Shown here: one piece after another, positions 16,833 through 25,926 of the stretch
Layout of the letters: each line of letters starts with the position of its first letter
Numbering within the stretch: position 1 is the first letter of the stretch
Assembly (NCBI GenBank): GCA_005772955.1
Contig: SXID01000159.1
Location: forward strand, 1 to 52,905
Source of the DNA: Planctomycetia bacterium
GTDB taxonomy: Bacteria; Planctomycetota; Planctomycetia; Gemmatales; Gemmataceae
DNA length: 52,905 nucleotides
Reading direction: 5' to 3'
The notes under the pieces: model-generated
Databases searched by the model: none
What the model was told of the DNA's origin: nothing
What the model saw: only the letters and a program-made list of their open reading frames with translations
Made by a program: the position numbers and the translations under genes

Positions 16833-17738
16833 CTACCGCTTCTTGACGGGCTTCTTCACGACCTTTGGCGTGGGCTTCGCCCGCTTCTTCGCGGGCACCT
16901 TCTTCGCAACTGGCTTCTTCGGCGTGGGCTTCGCGGGCACCTTCTTCGCAACTGGCTTCTTGGCCAGCTTCTTCGCCACTGGCTTCGTGGCGACCTTCTT
17001 CACGGGCTTGGCGAGTGTGGGCTTCTTCTCCGGCGGCGCGGCCACGTTCGTTCCGTCCAGCTTCTTCAACCGGTCGTGTTCGTCGAAGGTCGCGATTACT
17101 TCGCCCTTGCCGTCGCCGATCTTGAGCGTGCCAGGCTCCTCGGTAACGGTGAGTGCGTAGTCTTGTGCGTAGGCCGCGAGCGCGGCGCGGTGGTCGGACA
17201 CCGGGAGCGCGCGGATCGCTTTCGGGAACAGCGTCAGAACGCGGTGCAGCGGGTAGCGCTCGGTGAACTTGAGCCGGTCGTCGCGAACGAGGATCGCGGA
17301 GCGGTGGCCGGGTTCCGTCGTGACGTAGTGCGCGTCGTACTCGAGTTCGCGCGCCAGGATGGTGCCAAGCACGTCGGCCGCGTGCTTCGTGAGTTCGGCG
17401 CCGAGCAACGGCTCGACCGAGAAGCCGGCGTGCGCGAACATCGGCACGGTGAGCCGGTGAGCGGTGACGCGAACGAGGTCGCCGAGCGCGCGGTTGGTGA
17501 TTGTGAGCCTCAGGTTCCGGTTCGACCACGCCCAGAGCCACGAGTCGTTGCTGCTCGCGTGTGAGCCAATCACCGGCGCCTCGAACTTCAACTTGCCGAA
17601 CGACAGCGCCGCGGCGCCCACGTCGTAAGCCCACTTCTCGCCGGCGGCCTTTTGTTCGACGAGCGCCGCGAGCCGCGTGCGCCGGTCGAACGCGGTTGCG
17701 ACGTGCCGGTGGTACAGGGCGATCAGTTGCTCGTCCAT
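16833..17738 (-). CDS. DUF6882-like protein with histone-H1-like C-terminal tail
   Basis: A 301-residue protein in two parts. Residues 1-225 are globular and resemble the DUF6882 family (W-rich SWLWAWSNRN at about 66-75). Residues about 235-301 are almost only Lys, Ala, Pro, Val and Thr in KKPVAKK-type repeats, like the tail of bacterial histone-H1-like proteins, which bind DNA or other polyanions. The fusion is unusual. The ATG lies 4 nt after the stop of the upstream transglutaminase gene, so the two are probably co-translated. Confidence 0.8.
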   Translation of the reverse strand: MDEQLIALYHRHVATAFDRRTRLAALVEQKAAGEKWAYDVGAAALSFGKLKFEAPVIGSHASSNDSWLWAWSNRNLRLTITNRALGDLVRVTAHRLTVPMFAHAGFSVEPLLGAELTKHAADVLGTILARELEYDAHYVTTEPGHRSAILVRDDRLKFTERYPLHRVLTLFPKAIRALPVSDHRAALAAYAQDYALTVTEEPGTLKIGDGKGEVIATFDEHDRLKKLDGTNVAAPPEKKPTLAKPVKKVATKPVAKKLAKKPVAKKVPAKPTPKKPVAKKVPAKKRAKPTPKVVKKPVKKR

Positions 17739-17742
17739 CGTG

Positions 17743-18810
17743 TCACTTCTTCTCGAAGGGGGTCGCCTTCAGTTCCCAGCCGGTCGGACCAAAGTAGCCG
17801 TCGAAGGTGCCGTTTCCCTTTGACCAGTAGTGCGGGCCGAGCTGGAGCAGTTGAGTCTCGCGCACCCTGTCCGGGTACCGTAACTGCAAATCGACGTCGA
17901 GGTGCAACACCAACAGGTCGCCGGGGTCGTGGCCGACGAACGTCGCGACCGGCTTGCTCTTCCCGGACCGCGCGTAGGACGGATCGACCGGCACCCAGCC
18001 AACGCCCGCGACGTACAGTTCGGCGCGAACATGCGGCCGTTCGTGATCCTGTTGCGCGGCCGTGGTCCCCGGTTTACGCGTGATTGCCTGTCGGCCGACA
18101 AGTGCGCGGGCCGGGACACCGCTGGCCCGCATCGCCGCGACGAACAGGTACGTCATCCCGCCGCAGTCGGTCGCGTTCGCCTTACACGCGACCGACGCAC
18201 GCTTATCCTCTTCGGGGTCGTAGTGGTAGGTGTAATCGGCGCGGATCACTTCCAGCACACGCGCGGCGAAGTCGGTCGGCGTCTCGGTCTTTCCCCGCCG
18301 CAACTCCTTCGCGTCCAGCCACGCCTGGAACGGTTTCGCGTCGTGATCTACGCAGGTGGTCGAGGAAAGGTAATACTTCTTCTCGGTGGCGGTGAGCGCG
18401 ACGACCGCGGGCGGCGCTTCGCCGTCTTGCAGTTCCACCAGTGTTCGCGCGCGAAGGGTTGCTTCCACTTCGAGTTTCAGTGACAGCCCGCCGCCGGGTA
18501 CGGGGTTCGCGACCGAGAGTTCGAAATATCGCACGGTGCGCGCGAGTGGGCTTCGCTCCGTCACCAACTTGCCGCCCGGTGTCGCGGTCGTTTTCACCTT
18601 CCCTTGCGACGGCAATTCGGGCGGTTCCGGCAGAAAGACCATCCACTTCGTCACCGCGAACTTCGTCGTCTTCATCTCGTAGGTGATGGTCGCGGTAACA
18701 GTCTGTCGATCGGTGGCGACGATCTTGTGCTTCGGCGCCGGCGGTTGCGCAAACGCCGTACCCGCGAACAGGAACACGACGACGAGGGCGCGGGCGAAGT
18801 GACGATGCAC
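17743..18810 (-). CDS. Exported transglutaminase-like protein
   Basis: A 355-residue protein with a signal peptide (about 1-21, ending AFAQ), a beta-rich N-terminal part and a transglutaminase core: Cys216 in ATDCGGMTYLFVAAMR, His260 in HVRAELYV and Asp276 in WVPVDPS form the expected triad. It would act outside the cytoplasm as a protein cross-linker or cysteine peptidase. The GTG start at 18810 follows AGAGGG by 7 nt. A large palindromic repeat lies just upstream. Confidence 0.9.
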   Translation of the reverse strand: MHRHFARALVVVFLFAGTAFAQPPAPKHKIVATDRQTVTATITYEMKTTKFAVTKWMVFLPEPPELPSQGKVKTTATPGGKLVTERSPLARTVRYFELSVANPVPGGGLSLKLEVEATLRARTLVELQDGEAPPAVVALTATEKKYYLSSTTCVDHDAKPFQAWLDAKELRRGKTETPTDFAARVLEVIRADYTYHYDPEEDKRASVACKANATDCGGMTYLFVAAMRASGVPARALVGRQAITRKPGTTAAQQDHERPHVRAELYVAGVGWVPVDPSYARSGKSKPVATFVGHDPGDLLVLHLDVDLQLRYPDRVRETQLLQLGPHYWSKGNGTFDGYFGPTGWELKATPFEKK

Positions 18811-18828
18811 GCGGGCGCCCTCTGGGGT

Positions 18829-18918
18829 CAGGCGAGCAGGGGCGGAAGCCCCCTGCTGGTTACGATGAGGTGTGAGCGCAGATAGCCATCAGGGGCTTAC
18901 GCCCCCCCGCTCGCCTGG
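18829..18918. repeat. Inverted repeat, family of 32525-32616
   Basis: Imperfect arms 18829-18858 and about 18887-18918 carry the same GGCGAGC...GGGGGCTTACGCCCCC core as the perfect copy at 32525-32616. It ends 4 nt before the terminal base of gnd and starts 18 nt from the transglutaminase start codon. Confidence 0.85.
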
Positions 18919-18922
18919 GAGG

Positions 18923-20395
18923 TCACGCGTTGTAGGCGTTACTGGTGGTGTTGCCGCCGCGACCGGTCCAGTTGGTGTGGAAGAACTGGCCGCGGGGCTT
19001 GTCGAGCCGCTCGTAGGTGTGCGCGCCGAAGAAGTCGCGCTGCGCCTGGAGCAGGTTCGCCGGGAGCCGCGCCGTACGGTAGCCGTCGTAGTACGCCAGC
19101 GCGCTGGAGATCGCCGGCACCGGAATGCCGTTGGCGGCAGCGGCACCCACCACGCGACGCCACCCGCTCTGCGCCTTGCCCAGTTCGCCCGCGAAGAACG
19201 GGTCCACCAGCAGGTTCACCAACTTCGGGTTCTTGTCGAACGCTTCCTTGATCTTGCCGAGGAACGCACTCCGGATGATGCACCCGCCGCGCCACATCAG
19301 CGCGATGCCGCCGTTGTTCAGTTCCCACCCGCTCGCCTTCGCCTGGGCCGCCATCAGCGCGTAACCCTGCGCATAGCTCACGATCTTCGCGGCGTACAGC
19401 GCCATCTCCACGTCCGCGGTGAACTGATCCTTGTCGGCAGCCTTCTGCACTACCGGCCCGGCCAGCACCTTGCTCGCGGCAACGCGCTCGTCCTTCTGGG
19501 CCGATATGCAGCGGCTGAACACGGCTTCCGCAATCAGTGTCAGCGGCACGCCGTTGTCGGTGGCCGCGTCCGTGGTCCACTTGCCGGTGCCCTTCTGCCC
19601 GGCCGTGTCGAGGATGCTATCGACTAACGGCTTGCCGGTTTCAGGGTCGGTGTACGCGAGGATCTCGGTCGTGATCTCGATGAGGTAGCTGTCGAGCACG
19701 CCCTTGTTCCACTTGCTGAACACGCCGCTCAGTTCGGGCGGGGCCATCCCGCAGATGTCCTTGAGCAGGTGGTACGACTCGCAGATGAGCTGCATGTCGC
19801 CGTACTCGATGCCGTTGTGAACCATCTTCACGAAGTGACCGGAGCCTTCCGGCCCGACCCAGTCGCAGCATGGCGCTAAGGCCCCGCTCACGTCCTTCGC
19901 CTTTGCGGCGATGGCCTGGAAGATGGGCTTGATCTCGGGCCACGCGGTGGCATCCCCTCCGGGCATAATGCTTGGGCCCTTCAGCGCGCCCTCTTCACCG
20001 CCGCTGACACCTGAGCCGACGAAGCGAATGCCCTTCGGTGCGAGTTCCTTCATGCGGCGCGTCGTGTCGGGAAAGTGCGTGTTCCCGCCGTCGATGAGGA
20101 TGTCGCCCGCTTCGAGGAAGGGCGCAACCATCGCGATGGAATCATCGACCGCCTTGCCGGCCTTCACGAGCATGATGATCTTGCGCGGGCGCTTGATGCT
20201 GGCGACGAACTCCTGAGGCGACTTGGCACCGACGAACTTCTTGCCCGCCCCGCGCCCGGTGACGAACTCGTCCACCTTCGCAGTGGTGCGGTTGTACACG
20301 GCGACGGTGTACCCGTGCGACTCCATGTTGAGGACGAGGTTCTCGCCCATGACAGCGAGTCCAATGAGTCCAATGTCGGCGGTTGGCGTGGGCAT
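18923..20395 (-). CDS. gnd: 6-phosphogluconate dehydrogenase, decarboxylating
   Basis: A 490-residue protein of normal length. The NADP-binding GLAVMGENLVLNMESHGYTVAVYNR opens the Rossmann domain; GSGVSGGEEGALKGPSIMPGG, KMVHNGIEYGDMQLI and GTGKWTTDAATDNGVP are family signatures, and the C-terminus has DGYRTARLPANLLQAQRDFFGAHTYER. It oxidises 6-phosphogluconate to ribulose-5-phosphate, which RpiB (1589-2044) can isomerise. The ATG at 20395 follows AGAGG by 8 nt; upstream frame sequence is not conserved. Confidence 0.97.
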   Translation of the reverse strand: MPTPTADIGLIGLAVMGENLVLNMESHGYTVAVYNRTTAKVDEFVTGRGAGKKFVGAKSPQEFVASIKRPRKIIMLVKAGKAVDDSIAMVAPFLEAGDILIDGGNTHFPDTTRRMKELAPKGIRFVGSGVSGGEEGALKGPSIMPGGDATAWPEIKPIFQAIAAKAKDVSGALAPCCDWVGPEGSGHFVKMVHNGIEYGDMQLICESYHLLKDICGMAPPELSGVFSKWNKGVLDSYLIEITTEILAYTDPETGKPLVDSILDTAGQKGTGKWTTDAATDNGVPLTLIAEAVFSRCISAQKDERVAASKVLAGPVVQKAADKDQFTADVEMALYAAKIVSYAQGYALMAAQAKASGWELNNGGIALMWRGGCIIRSAFLGKIKEAFDKNPKLVNLLVDPFFAGELGKAQSGWRRVVGAAAANGIPVPAISSALAYYDGYRTARLPANLLQAQRDFFGAHTYERLDKPRGQFFHTNWTGRGGNTTSNAYNA

Positions 20396-20504
20396 TGTGG
20401 GAGCCTCTAGGTTGGGTGATAGGTGCCTACGGCCGTGCCATTCTAGCGACAGCAGCGCCAAGCGAAAGGCTCTTATCGCGGAACACGATTGAAACTCGAC
20501 CAAC

Positions 20505-20533
20505 GAAAAAAGCCGCCCCCCGGAGGGGCGGCT
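20505..20533 (-). terminator. Intrinsic terminator of the redoxin gene
   Basis: Reading the minus strand, a GC stem (arms AGCCGCCCC/GGGGCGGCT around a short loop, 20511-20533) is followed by six T residues. It lies about 30 nt after the redoxin stop, the textbook layout. Confidence 0.9.
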
Positions 20534-20563
20534 CGTGTCCGCGAAGCGGCGAAGGCAGATCAA

Positions 20564-21127
20564 TTACTTCTTCTCGACCTTGTTCTTCACGTCCACCACA
20601 TCGACGCCGAGCAACTTGCCGGTCTTGTCGGACACGACGTTCGCGAGCAGCCCACTCGGGTCGCACCCAGCCGCGATGGAAACGATCTTCCCGCCCTTGG
20701 CGATCAGGAAGTTCGTCGGCATGCTCTTCGTCTGGAATGTGCCCCAGCTATCGCCCTTCGTGTCGACCGCGTACAGCACATCGATCTTCTTGTCGGAGGC
20801 GTACTTGGCCATCTTCGCGTCGGGTTCCTTGAACACGTACAGACTGATCAGCCCCTTGTCCTTGTACACTTCGTTGATCTTCTGGAAGTACGCGAGTTCC
20901 TTGTCGCAGCCAGAGCAACCGCAGGTGAGGCGGACGAGGACCGGCCCCTTGGCGGTCAGTTCGGCCAGATTGACGATCTTGCCGGTCGCATCCTTGATGG
21001 TGAACGCGGGTGCGGCTTCTCCAACGGCGACCTTCGACTTGGCGTGCGGGGCCGGGGCCGGTTCCGCGGCGGTAACGAACTGCGGCAAACATGCCACAAA
21101 CAGAGCGGCGACGAGCGTGCGAATCAT
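20564..21127 (-). CDS. Exported redoxin/thioredoxin-fold protein
   Basis: A 187-residue protein with a signal peptide (MIRTLVAALFVACLPQFVTAAE) and a thioredoxin-fold domain of AhpC/TSA or redoxin type (VGEAAPAFTIKDATGKIVNLAEL, then SMPTNFLIAKGGKIV). The redox centre reads LTCGCSGCDKE, with Cys69, Cys71 and Cys74; C71-S-G-C74 is a CxxC pair. It would act in the periplasm in disulfide or peroxide chemistry. A strong terminator follows. Confidence 0.85.
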   Translation of the reverse strand: MIRTLVAALFVACLPQFVTAAEPAPAPHAKSKVAVGEAAPAFTIKDATGKIVNLAELTAKGPVLVRLTCGCSGCDKELAYFQKINEVYKDKGLISLYVFKEPDAKMAKYASDKKIDVLYAVDTKGDSWGTFQTKSMPTNFLIAKGGKIVSIAAGCDPSGLLANVVSDKTGKLLGVDVVDVKNKVEKK

Positions 21128-21347
21128 GCGAACACCATGACTAGTGAAGAGGGTGGGTTGCGAGGCAGGAAGTGGAGAGTACCACGGAAGCAAGGCGAGT
21201 TCCAGAACAATATTCGCATTCGCGGACATCTGGATTTCGGTTGACACTGGGGCGAGATTAACCGATCTTTTTGAATGACGGGATACCGCCCGCTTGCCCA
21301 CCTGAACTGCCTTCCTCCTGCCAAGCCCACCAAAGGGTGTTACGCCA

Positions 21348-22670
21348 ATGCTGGACCTCACCACTGGCACCGCGACCGACTGTTCCGGCGTCTCGCGCCG
21401 CACGTTCCTCCGCGTTGGCGGCCTCGCCGCGTTCGGCCTCGGGTTGCCGCACTACCTTCAGGCTCGCGCCGAAGCGCCGCTCGCAAAGGCGAAAGCCAAG
21501 CGGTGTATCCTCATGTGGATGCAGGGTGGTCCGAGCCACATCGACACGTTCGACCCGAAGCCCGACGCGCCGGCTGAAATCCGCGGCGAGTTCAGCACCA
21601 TCCCGACCACGCTACCGGGCGTGCGCTTCACCGACGTGGTGCCGATGCTCGCGAAGCAGACCGATAAACTCGCGGTGATTCGCGGCCACGACCCGAAGAA
21701 CGGGTCGCACGGCACCGCCGACCACCTGATGATGAGCGGGCACAAGTTCAACGCGTCGCTGCCGTTCCCGTGCTTCGGCTCGGTCGTTGCGAAGGAACGC
21801 GGTTACGAAAACGGCATGCTCCCGTTCGTGCAACTCGGCCGCAGCATCGACCGCCGCTTCAACGGCGGCATCGCGGGGTTCCTCGGCGATCAGTTCAACC
21901 CGTTTGAAGTGCCGGACGATCCTTCGTCGGCCACGTTCAAGGTGCGCGACCTCGCAGTGAGCAGCGATGCCGAGCGCATCCGACTCGACCGACGCTATGC
22001 AATGCTCGCCGACCTGGAGAACTACCAGAAGACCGTTGAAGCACCGGGCGTGGTGAAGGCCCGCGACGAATTCTACGAGAAGGCGCACGGCATCATCACC
22101 GGACCGGCCGCGAAAACGGCGTTCGATCTTGGTCGCGAATCGGAGAAGACCCGCGAGCGTTACGGCAAGAACTCACTCGGTCAGGGCTGCTTGCTCGCAC
22201 GGCGGCTGGTGGAAGCCGGTGTGCAGTTCATCACGGTCACCGACGGCGGGTGGGATACGCACACGAACAACTTCAAGAGCCTGAAGGACCGGCTCATGCC
22301 GCGCGTGGATCGCGGGTTGAGCGCGCTGGTCGAAGACCTCGACGCTCGCGGGATGCTGGACGACACGCTGGTAGTCTGGTTCGGCGACTTCGGCCGCACG
22401 CCAAAGGTGAACCCGACCGCGGGCCGCGACCACTGGGCCACGGCCGGCGTCGCGATCATGGCCGGCGGCGGCTTGAAGGTTGGGCAAGTGGTCGGCAAGA
22501 CGAACGCGCTGGCGGAAGTGGTGACCGACACACCGGTCAGCCCGCAGGACATCGCCGCGACGATCTACACGACGCTCGGTGTGAACCTGCACACGTGGTA
22601 CAAGGCGCAGGACGGCCGCCCCATCGAACTGTGCCCCGAAGGCAAACCGGTGAAGGAACTGATCGGGTGA
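21348..22670 (+). CDS. DUF1501 protein, Tat-exported
   Basis: A 440-residue protein with a twin-arginine signal (SRRTFLRVGG) and the DUF1501 core: LMWMQGGPSHIDTFDPKPDAP, DHLMMSGHK, ITVTDGGWDTHTNNF and VWFGDFGRTPKVN. The family is related to the sulfatase/alkaline-phosphatase superfamily and is often paired with DUF1800 or DUF1553 in planctomycetes, but no partner is adjacent here. The product is expected in the periplasm or at the surface. A terminator follows directly. Confidence 0.95.
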   Translation: MLDLTTGTATDCSGVSRRTFLRVGGLAAFGLGLPHYLQARAEAPLAKAKAKRCILMWMQGGPSHIDTFDPKPDAPAEIRGEFSTIPTTLPGVRFTDVVPMLAKQTDKLAVIRGHDPKNGSHGTADHLMMSGHKFNASLPFPCFGSVVAKERGYENGMLPFVQLGRSIDRRFNGGIAGFLGDQFNPFEVPDDPSSATFKVRDLAVSSDAERIRLDRRYAMLADLENYQKTVEAPGVVKARDEFYEKAHGIITGPAAKTAFDLGRESEKTRERYGKNSLGQGCLLARRLVEAGVQFITVTDGGWDTHTNNFKSLKDRLMPRVDRGLSALVEDLDARGMLDDTLVVWFGDFGRTPKVNPTAGRDHWATAGVAIMAGGGLKVGQVVGKTNALAEVVTDTPVSPQDIAATIYTTLGVNLHTWYKAQDGRPIELCPEGKPVKELIG

Positions 22671-22704
22671 CACGACGCCGCAAGCGGCGACCGGAAACAA
22701 CAGT

Positions 22705-22740
22705 AGCCCGCCGAGGTAGCTCGGCGGGCTTCGTCGTTTT
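22705..22740 (+). terminator. Intrinsic terminator of the DUF1501 gene
   Basis: Stem 22705-22715 (AGCCCGCCGAG) and 22720-22730 (CTCGGCGGGCT) with a 4-nt loop is followed by a T-rich run ending TTTT at 22737-22740, 35 nt after the stop. It may also act on the convergent dikinase gene. Confidence 0.88.
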
Positions 22741-22750
22741 CGTCCCTGAA

Positions 22751-25216
22751 TCACACCGCTTCGCTCACAATCGTCACTGTGCCTCTTCCGCCATCGACGC
22801 GGAGCGTTTGCCCAGTCTTCAGCCGCTGCGTCACACCGGGCAAACCGGCCACGGCAGGCAGGCCGAACTCGCGCGCCACGATCGCGCCGTGCGACAACAC
22901 GCCGCCCGTTTCCATCACCAGCGCCTTCGCGTGAACGAATAGCGGCACCCACGCCGGGTCCGTGGACGGACACACCAGAATGTACCCGCCTTCCGGCGGG
23001 GCCGCAGTCGGTTCGGTCAGCACCAGCGCGAAGCCCTCTGCCACGCCCGCGGACAACGCGACGCCCTCCAGTGCGTCGCCGCCCGGCGGAACCGGCAGCG
23101 GTTGACCGATCACTTCCAGATTGTCGCTGAACAGCACCGGCGGCACTTCCAGCGATAGTTGTGTCTGGCGGAGTTTGCGCGCGTTAGCAATCTTCGCGGA
23201 GAGATCTTTGCCCGCGAGCAGGTCCGGCAAGTCGGCGGGCGTGAGGAAGAAGATGCCGCCGTTCAACCCGAACCGGCGGTCGAGTTCGAGCAGAATTGCG
23301 CGGATGACCTGATAGCCCATCAACAGGTAGTGCTTGCCGGCTTCGCGAAGTCCGAGATAGGTACGAAGGCGTTCCACCTTCACTTTGAGTTGGTCGCGGA
23401 ACGGCCCGCTGAGCTGAGCTTCGGTCGCGATTTTCTCCACGTCTGCCACAGCGGAAATATACTCGCGGGCGTGCGCTCCGCGAACCAGTTTGTCCAACTC
23501 TCGCGGCGATTCCGTCCATCGCGGTTGCGCGAGTTCCATTTCGTTCGTGCCGCGGTGCCCGAACTGCTCCAGAAACGTGGCGCGATCCAGTTTTCCGGAA
23601 GCGAGGTCGCAGACGCCGCCGGGGAGATTCGCGTCGCCCGGCGGTGCGGCGCCCAAACTCAGTTCTCCCACCGCGACGCGAGCACGCTCCTCGCCCAGTT
23701 TCGGCTTGAGTGCCGCGACCAACTCGTTCCACGCGAGGTCGGCGAACACCGTCGGCTTCAGGCTGTCGCGGGCAAACTCCACGAGCGTCTTGTTCGTCCA
23801 CGTCTCGAACTCGCGCACCAGCGTCGGCGGATCCATCTCCGACCACTTCTGCGTGAGGGCCTGTGATGACGCGAACGCGAACGCGGGGATCGTCTCGCGC
23901 TCGAACTTCTGCGCGAAGTTGGCCGACTGCTTCCTCGTGGTGCTCATCAGTCGCGTGATGCTCAGCATCATCCCCGGCAGCGCGAGCGCACCGAAGAAGC
24001 ACCCCTGACCCGCGAGCGGGTTCAGTGCCGGCTTCGGATCAAGCGCCTTGTGCGGTTCCTTCTTGTAGATGCCGAGCGGGTACTCGAACGGCGGGCGCGC
24101 GAACTGCATCCGCGGGAGGCGAGAGAGGTTCGCCATCGGCCGCCCGGCGACGAGGTCGAAGCCGGACAGCGAACCCAGTGAAGGGTCCGGGCGGGCGCCG
24201 AGGTCGCGGTTCATCGCGCCGAAACCGCCGTCGGCAGCGAGCAGCCGCTGCACGACCGCCCACGTCATTGGCGTCGGTTCTGGCAACACTTCGCTTAGGT
24301 TGTACCGCACCCACACGGTTCCACGGGCGTCGGTCTTCGCCTTCAGTTCGGCGATGACCGTTTGCCGCACCTGTTCGCGCTCGACCGCGCCGGCGACGGT
24401 AATCGGCCGCGCTTGCAACAGGTGGAACGTGCCGCCCGCGAAGGCCCATTCGATATCTCTCGCGTCGCCGTAAAACGCTTCGACCTTGCGCCCCAACTCC
24501 GCGAGTTGTAACAATGCGGTGTCACTCACACAGAATTGCCGCTGAAGATCGGCGGGAACGTGTTCCTCGACACCCGCTGTCACCCGCACCGCTTTCGAGC
24601 CGAGCGTGCGCGTGAGCACGGCTCCGGTCGCGTGGTCGAGCGTGAACCAGTCCGGTTGCACCCGGCCCGATACCACCACTTCGCCCAGACCCCACGACGC
24701 CTCCGCGAGCATCCGCTTGCCGTTGGCGTCGAGCGGGTCGCGTGTGAACAGCACGCCAGCCGATTCCGCGGGGACGAGCTTCTGCACCACCACCGCCATC
24801 GCGAGGCCAACTGCGTCCACGTTTTGCTTCGCGCGGTACGCGACCGCGCGCTCGGTGAACAGCGACCGCCAACAGCGCTCGATCGCGTCAAGCAGCGGCT
24901 CGTCGCCTTGCACGCCAAGAATGGTTTCTTGTTGCCCGGCGAAACTGGTGTCGGCCGCGTCTTCGGCCGTCGCGCTCGAACGCACCGCGACCAACCCGCC
25001 GCCTAACGTCTGGTAAGCGTTTGCGATCGCGCGCGCGAAGCCGGCATCGGAGCGAATGCCGCGTTCGACCAATCGCTGGTACGCCTGCGTGGTGATGACG
25101 AACCCGTTCGGCACCGGCAGCCCGGCGCGCGCGGTCTTGCCGAGGCTTAGTCCTTTCCCGCCAACGAGAGTCGCTTCCGCGTCGGTGATCTCGTCGAAGA
25201 ACAGAATGTCCGGCAT
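22751..25216 (-). CDS. PEP-synthase/rifampin-phosphotransferase-like dikinase
   Basis: An 821-residue protein of the PEP-utilising dikinase type. Residues 1-280 are an ATP-grasp domain (GGKGLSLGKTARAGLPVPNGFVIT; VAVRSSATAEDAADTSFAGQQETIL). About 300-720 is a mid-domain, and the C-terminal swivelling His domain has GGVLSHGAIVAREFGLPAVAG, with catalytic His776. The domain order (ATP-binding, substrate-binding, His) and length match rifampin phosphotransferase (Rph) better than PEP synthase, which has a C-terminal PEP-binding barrel; that barrel is absent. It would phosphorylate an unknown small molecule. It starts 1 nt after the stop of the RNase HI gene. Confidence 0.85.
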   Translation of the reverse strand: MPDILFFDEITDAEATLVGGKGLSLGKTARAGLPVPNGFVITTQAYQRLVERGIRSDAGFARAIANAYQTLGGGLVAVRSSATAEDAADTSFAGQQETILGVQGDEPLLDAIERCWRSLFTERAVAYRAKQNVDAVGLAMAVVVQKLVPAESAGVLFTRDPLDANGKRMLAEASWGLGEVVVSGRVQPDWFTLDHATGAVLTRTLGSKAVRVTAGVEEHVPADLQRQFCVSDTALLQLAELGRKVEAFYGDARDIEWAFAGGTFHLLQARPITVAGAVEREQVRQTVIAELKAKTDARGTVWVRYNLSEVLPEPTPMTWAVVQRLLAADGGFGAMNRDLGARPDPSLGSLSGFDLVAGRPMANLSRLPRMQFARPPFEYPLGIYKKEPHKALDPKPALNPLAGQGCFFGALALPGMMLSITRLMSTTRKQSANFAQKFERETIPAFAFASSQALTQKWSEMDPPTLVREFETWTNKTLVEFARDSLKPTVFADLAWNELVAALKPKLGEERARVAVGELSLGAAPPGDANLPGGVCDLASGKLDRATFLEQFGHRGTNEMELAQPRWTESPRELDKLVRGAHAREYISAVADVEKIATEAQLSGPFRDQLKVKVERLRTYLGLREAGKHYLLMGYQVIRAILLELDRRFGLNGGIFFLTPADLPDLLAGKDLSAKIANARKLRQTQLSLEVPPVLFSDNLEVIGQPLPVPPGGDALEGVALSAGVAEGFALVLTEPTAAPPEGGYILVCPSTDPAWVPLFVHAKALVMETGGVLSHGAIVAREFGLPAVAGLPGVTQRLKTGQTLRVDGGRGTVTIVSEAV

Positions 25217-25217
25217 G

Positions 25218-25847
25218 TCACTTCGCCTTCTTCTTTTTCAACACACCTGCTTCATCGAGCAGCGACCAGAGTTGTTCCCACACCGCTTCCGGCGGGAGCT
25301 TGGCCACACCGTTCGCGGCCCAGTGCTTCGCCGCGTCCGCGAGGCACTGGATCGCGTCGGCGCGAACGCCCGCGTCATCAACGTTGGTTTTGGTTTTCCC
25401 CTCTCCCGCAAGGGGAGAGGGCAAGAAAGCCGCGCCCCGCTTGCGCGGCTTGCCGTCGAGCGCGTCGTTGCCGATGGCGTCGGCGCGTTTGTTCTGCTCG
25501 CGGCGCACGTGCGCGATCGTCACCTGCTCGAACTGCTTTCGCAGCCGACACGCTTCTTCGTACAGCGGGCGCAAGTCTTCGTGCTTCACCTTGTACACGC
25601 CAGACATCTGCTTCACCATCAGTTCGCTGTCGCTGAACACCTGGACCTTCTTCACTCCGAGTTCGACCGCGAGCGCCAGTCCCTCCACGAGCGCGGTGTA
25701 TTCGGCCACGTTGTTCGACGCGGTGCCTATCGTGTCTGCCTCTTCGACGACTGGCATTCCCGGGCGTGCAAGTACGACGGCGTACGCCGCGGCCCCTGGG
25801 TTGCCGCGTGACGCGCCGTCGATGTGCATGGTGGCCGTCTCGGACAT
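25218..25847 (-). CDS. rnhA: Ribonuclease HI with a palindrome-derived insertion
   Basis: A 209-residue RNase H. The catalytic acids D10 (HIDGASRGNPG), E49 (NNVAEYTAL), D73 (FSDSELMVKQ) and D123 (NKRADAIGN) are present. It cleaves RNA in RNA-DNA hybrids. Residues about 140-152 (AFLPSPLAGEGKT) match a palindrome in the DNA (25399-25421), a known type of repeat that inserts in frame into bacterial proteins. The C-terminal extension (about 150-209) is longer than usual and is helical. The dikinase gene follows after 1 nt. Confidence 0.92.
   Translation of the reverse strand: MSETATMHIDGASRGNPGAAAYAVVLARPGMPVVEEADTIGTASNNVAEYTALVEGLALAVELGVKKVQVFSDSELMVKQMSGVYKVKHEDLRPLYEEACRLRKQFEQVTIAHVRREQNKRADAIGNDALDGKPRKRGAAFLPSPLAGEGKTKTNVDDAGVRADAIQCLADAAKHWAANGVAKLPPEAVWEQLWSLLDEAGVLKKKKAK
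25399..25421. repeat. Palindrome inside the RNase HI reading frame
   Basis: Arms CCCTCTCCC (25399-25407) and GGGAGAGGG (25413-25421) flank a 5-nt loop. On the coding strand it encodes PSPLAGEG within RNase HI. Confidence 0.9.
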
Positions 25848-25864
25848 CGTGTTCGCTCCGCGTT

Positions 25865-25881
25865 AGAATGCTTTACATTCT
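25865..25881. promoter_or_regulatory. Possible operator palindrome between rnhA and tsaB
   Basis: AGAATG (25865-25870) and CATTCT (25876-25881) form a 6-bp dyad with a 5-nt spacer in the 79-nt divergent region between RNase HI and tsaB. It could bind a dimeric regulator. Confidence 0.3.
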
Positions 25882-25926
25882 GCGAACGCTCTCGCGCCGC
25901 GGACAGCACCGTTGTGGGGAAGGCAC

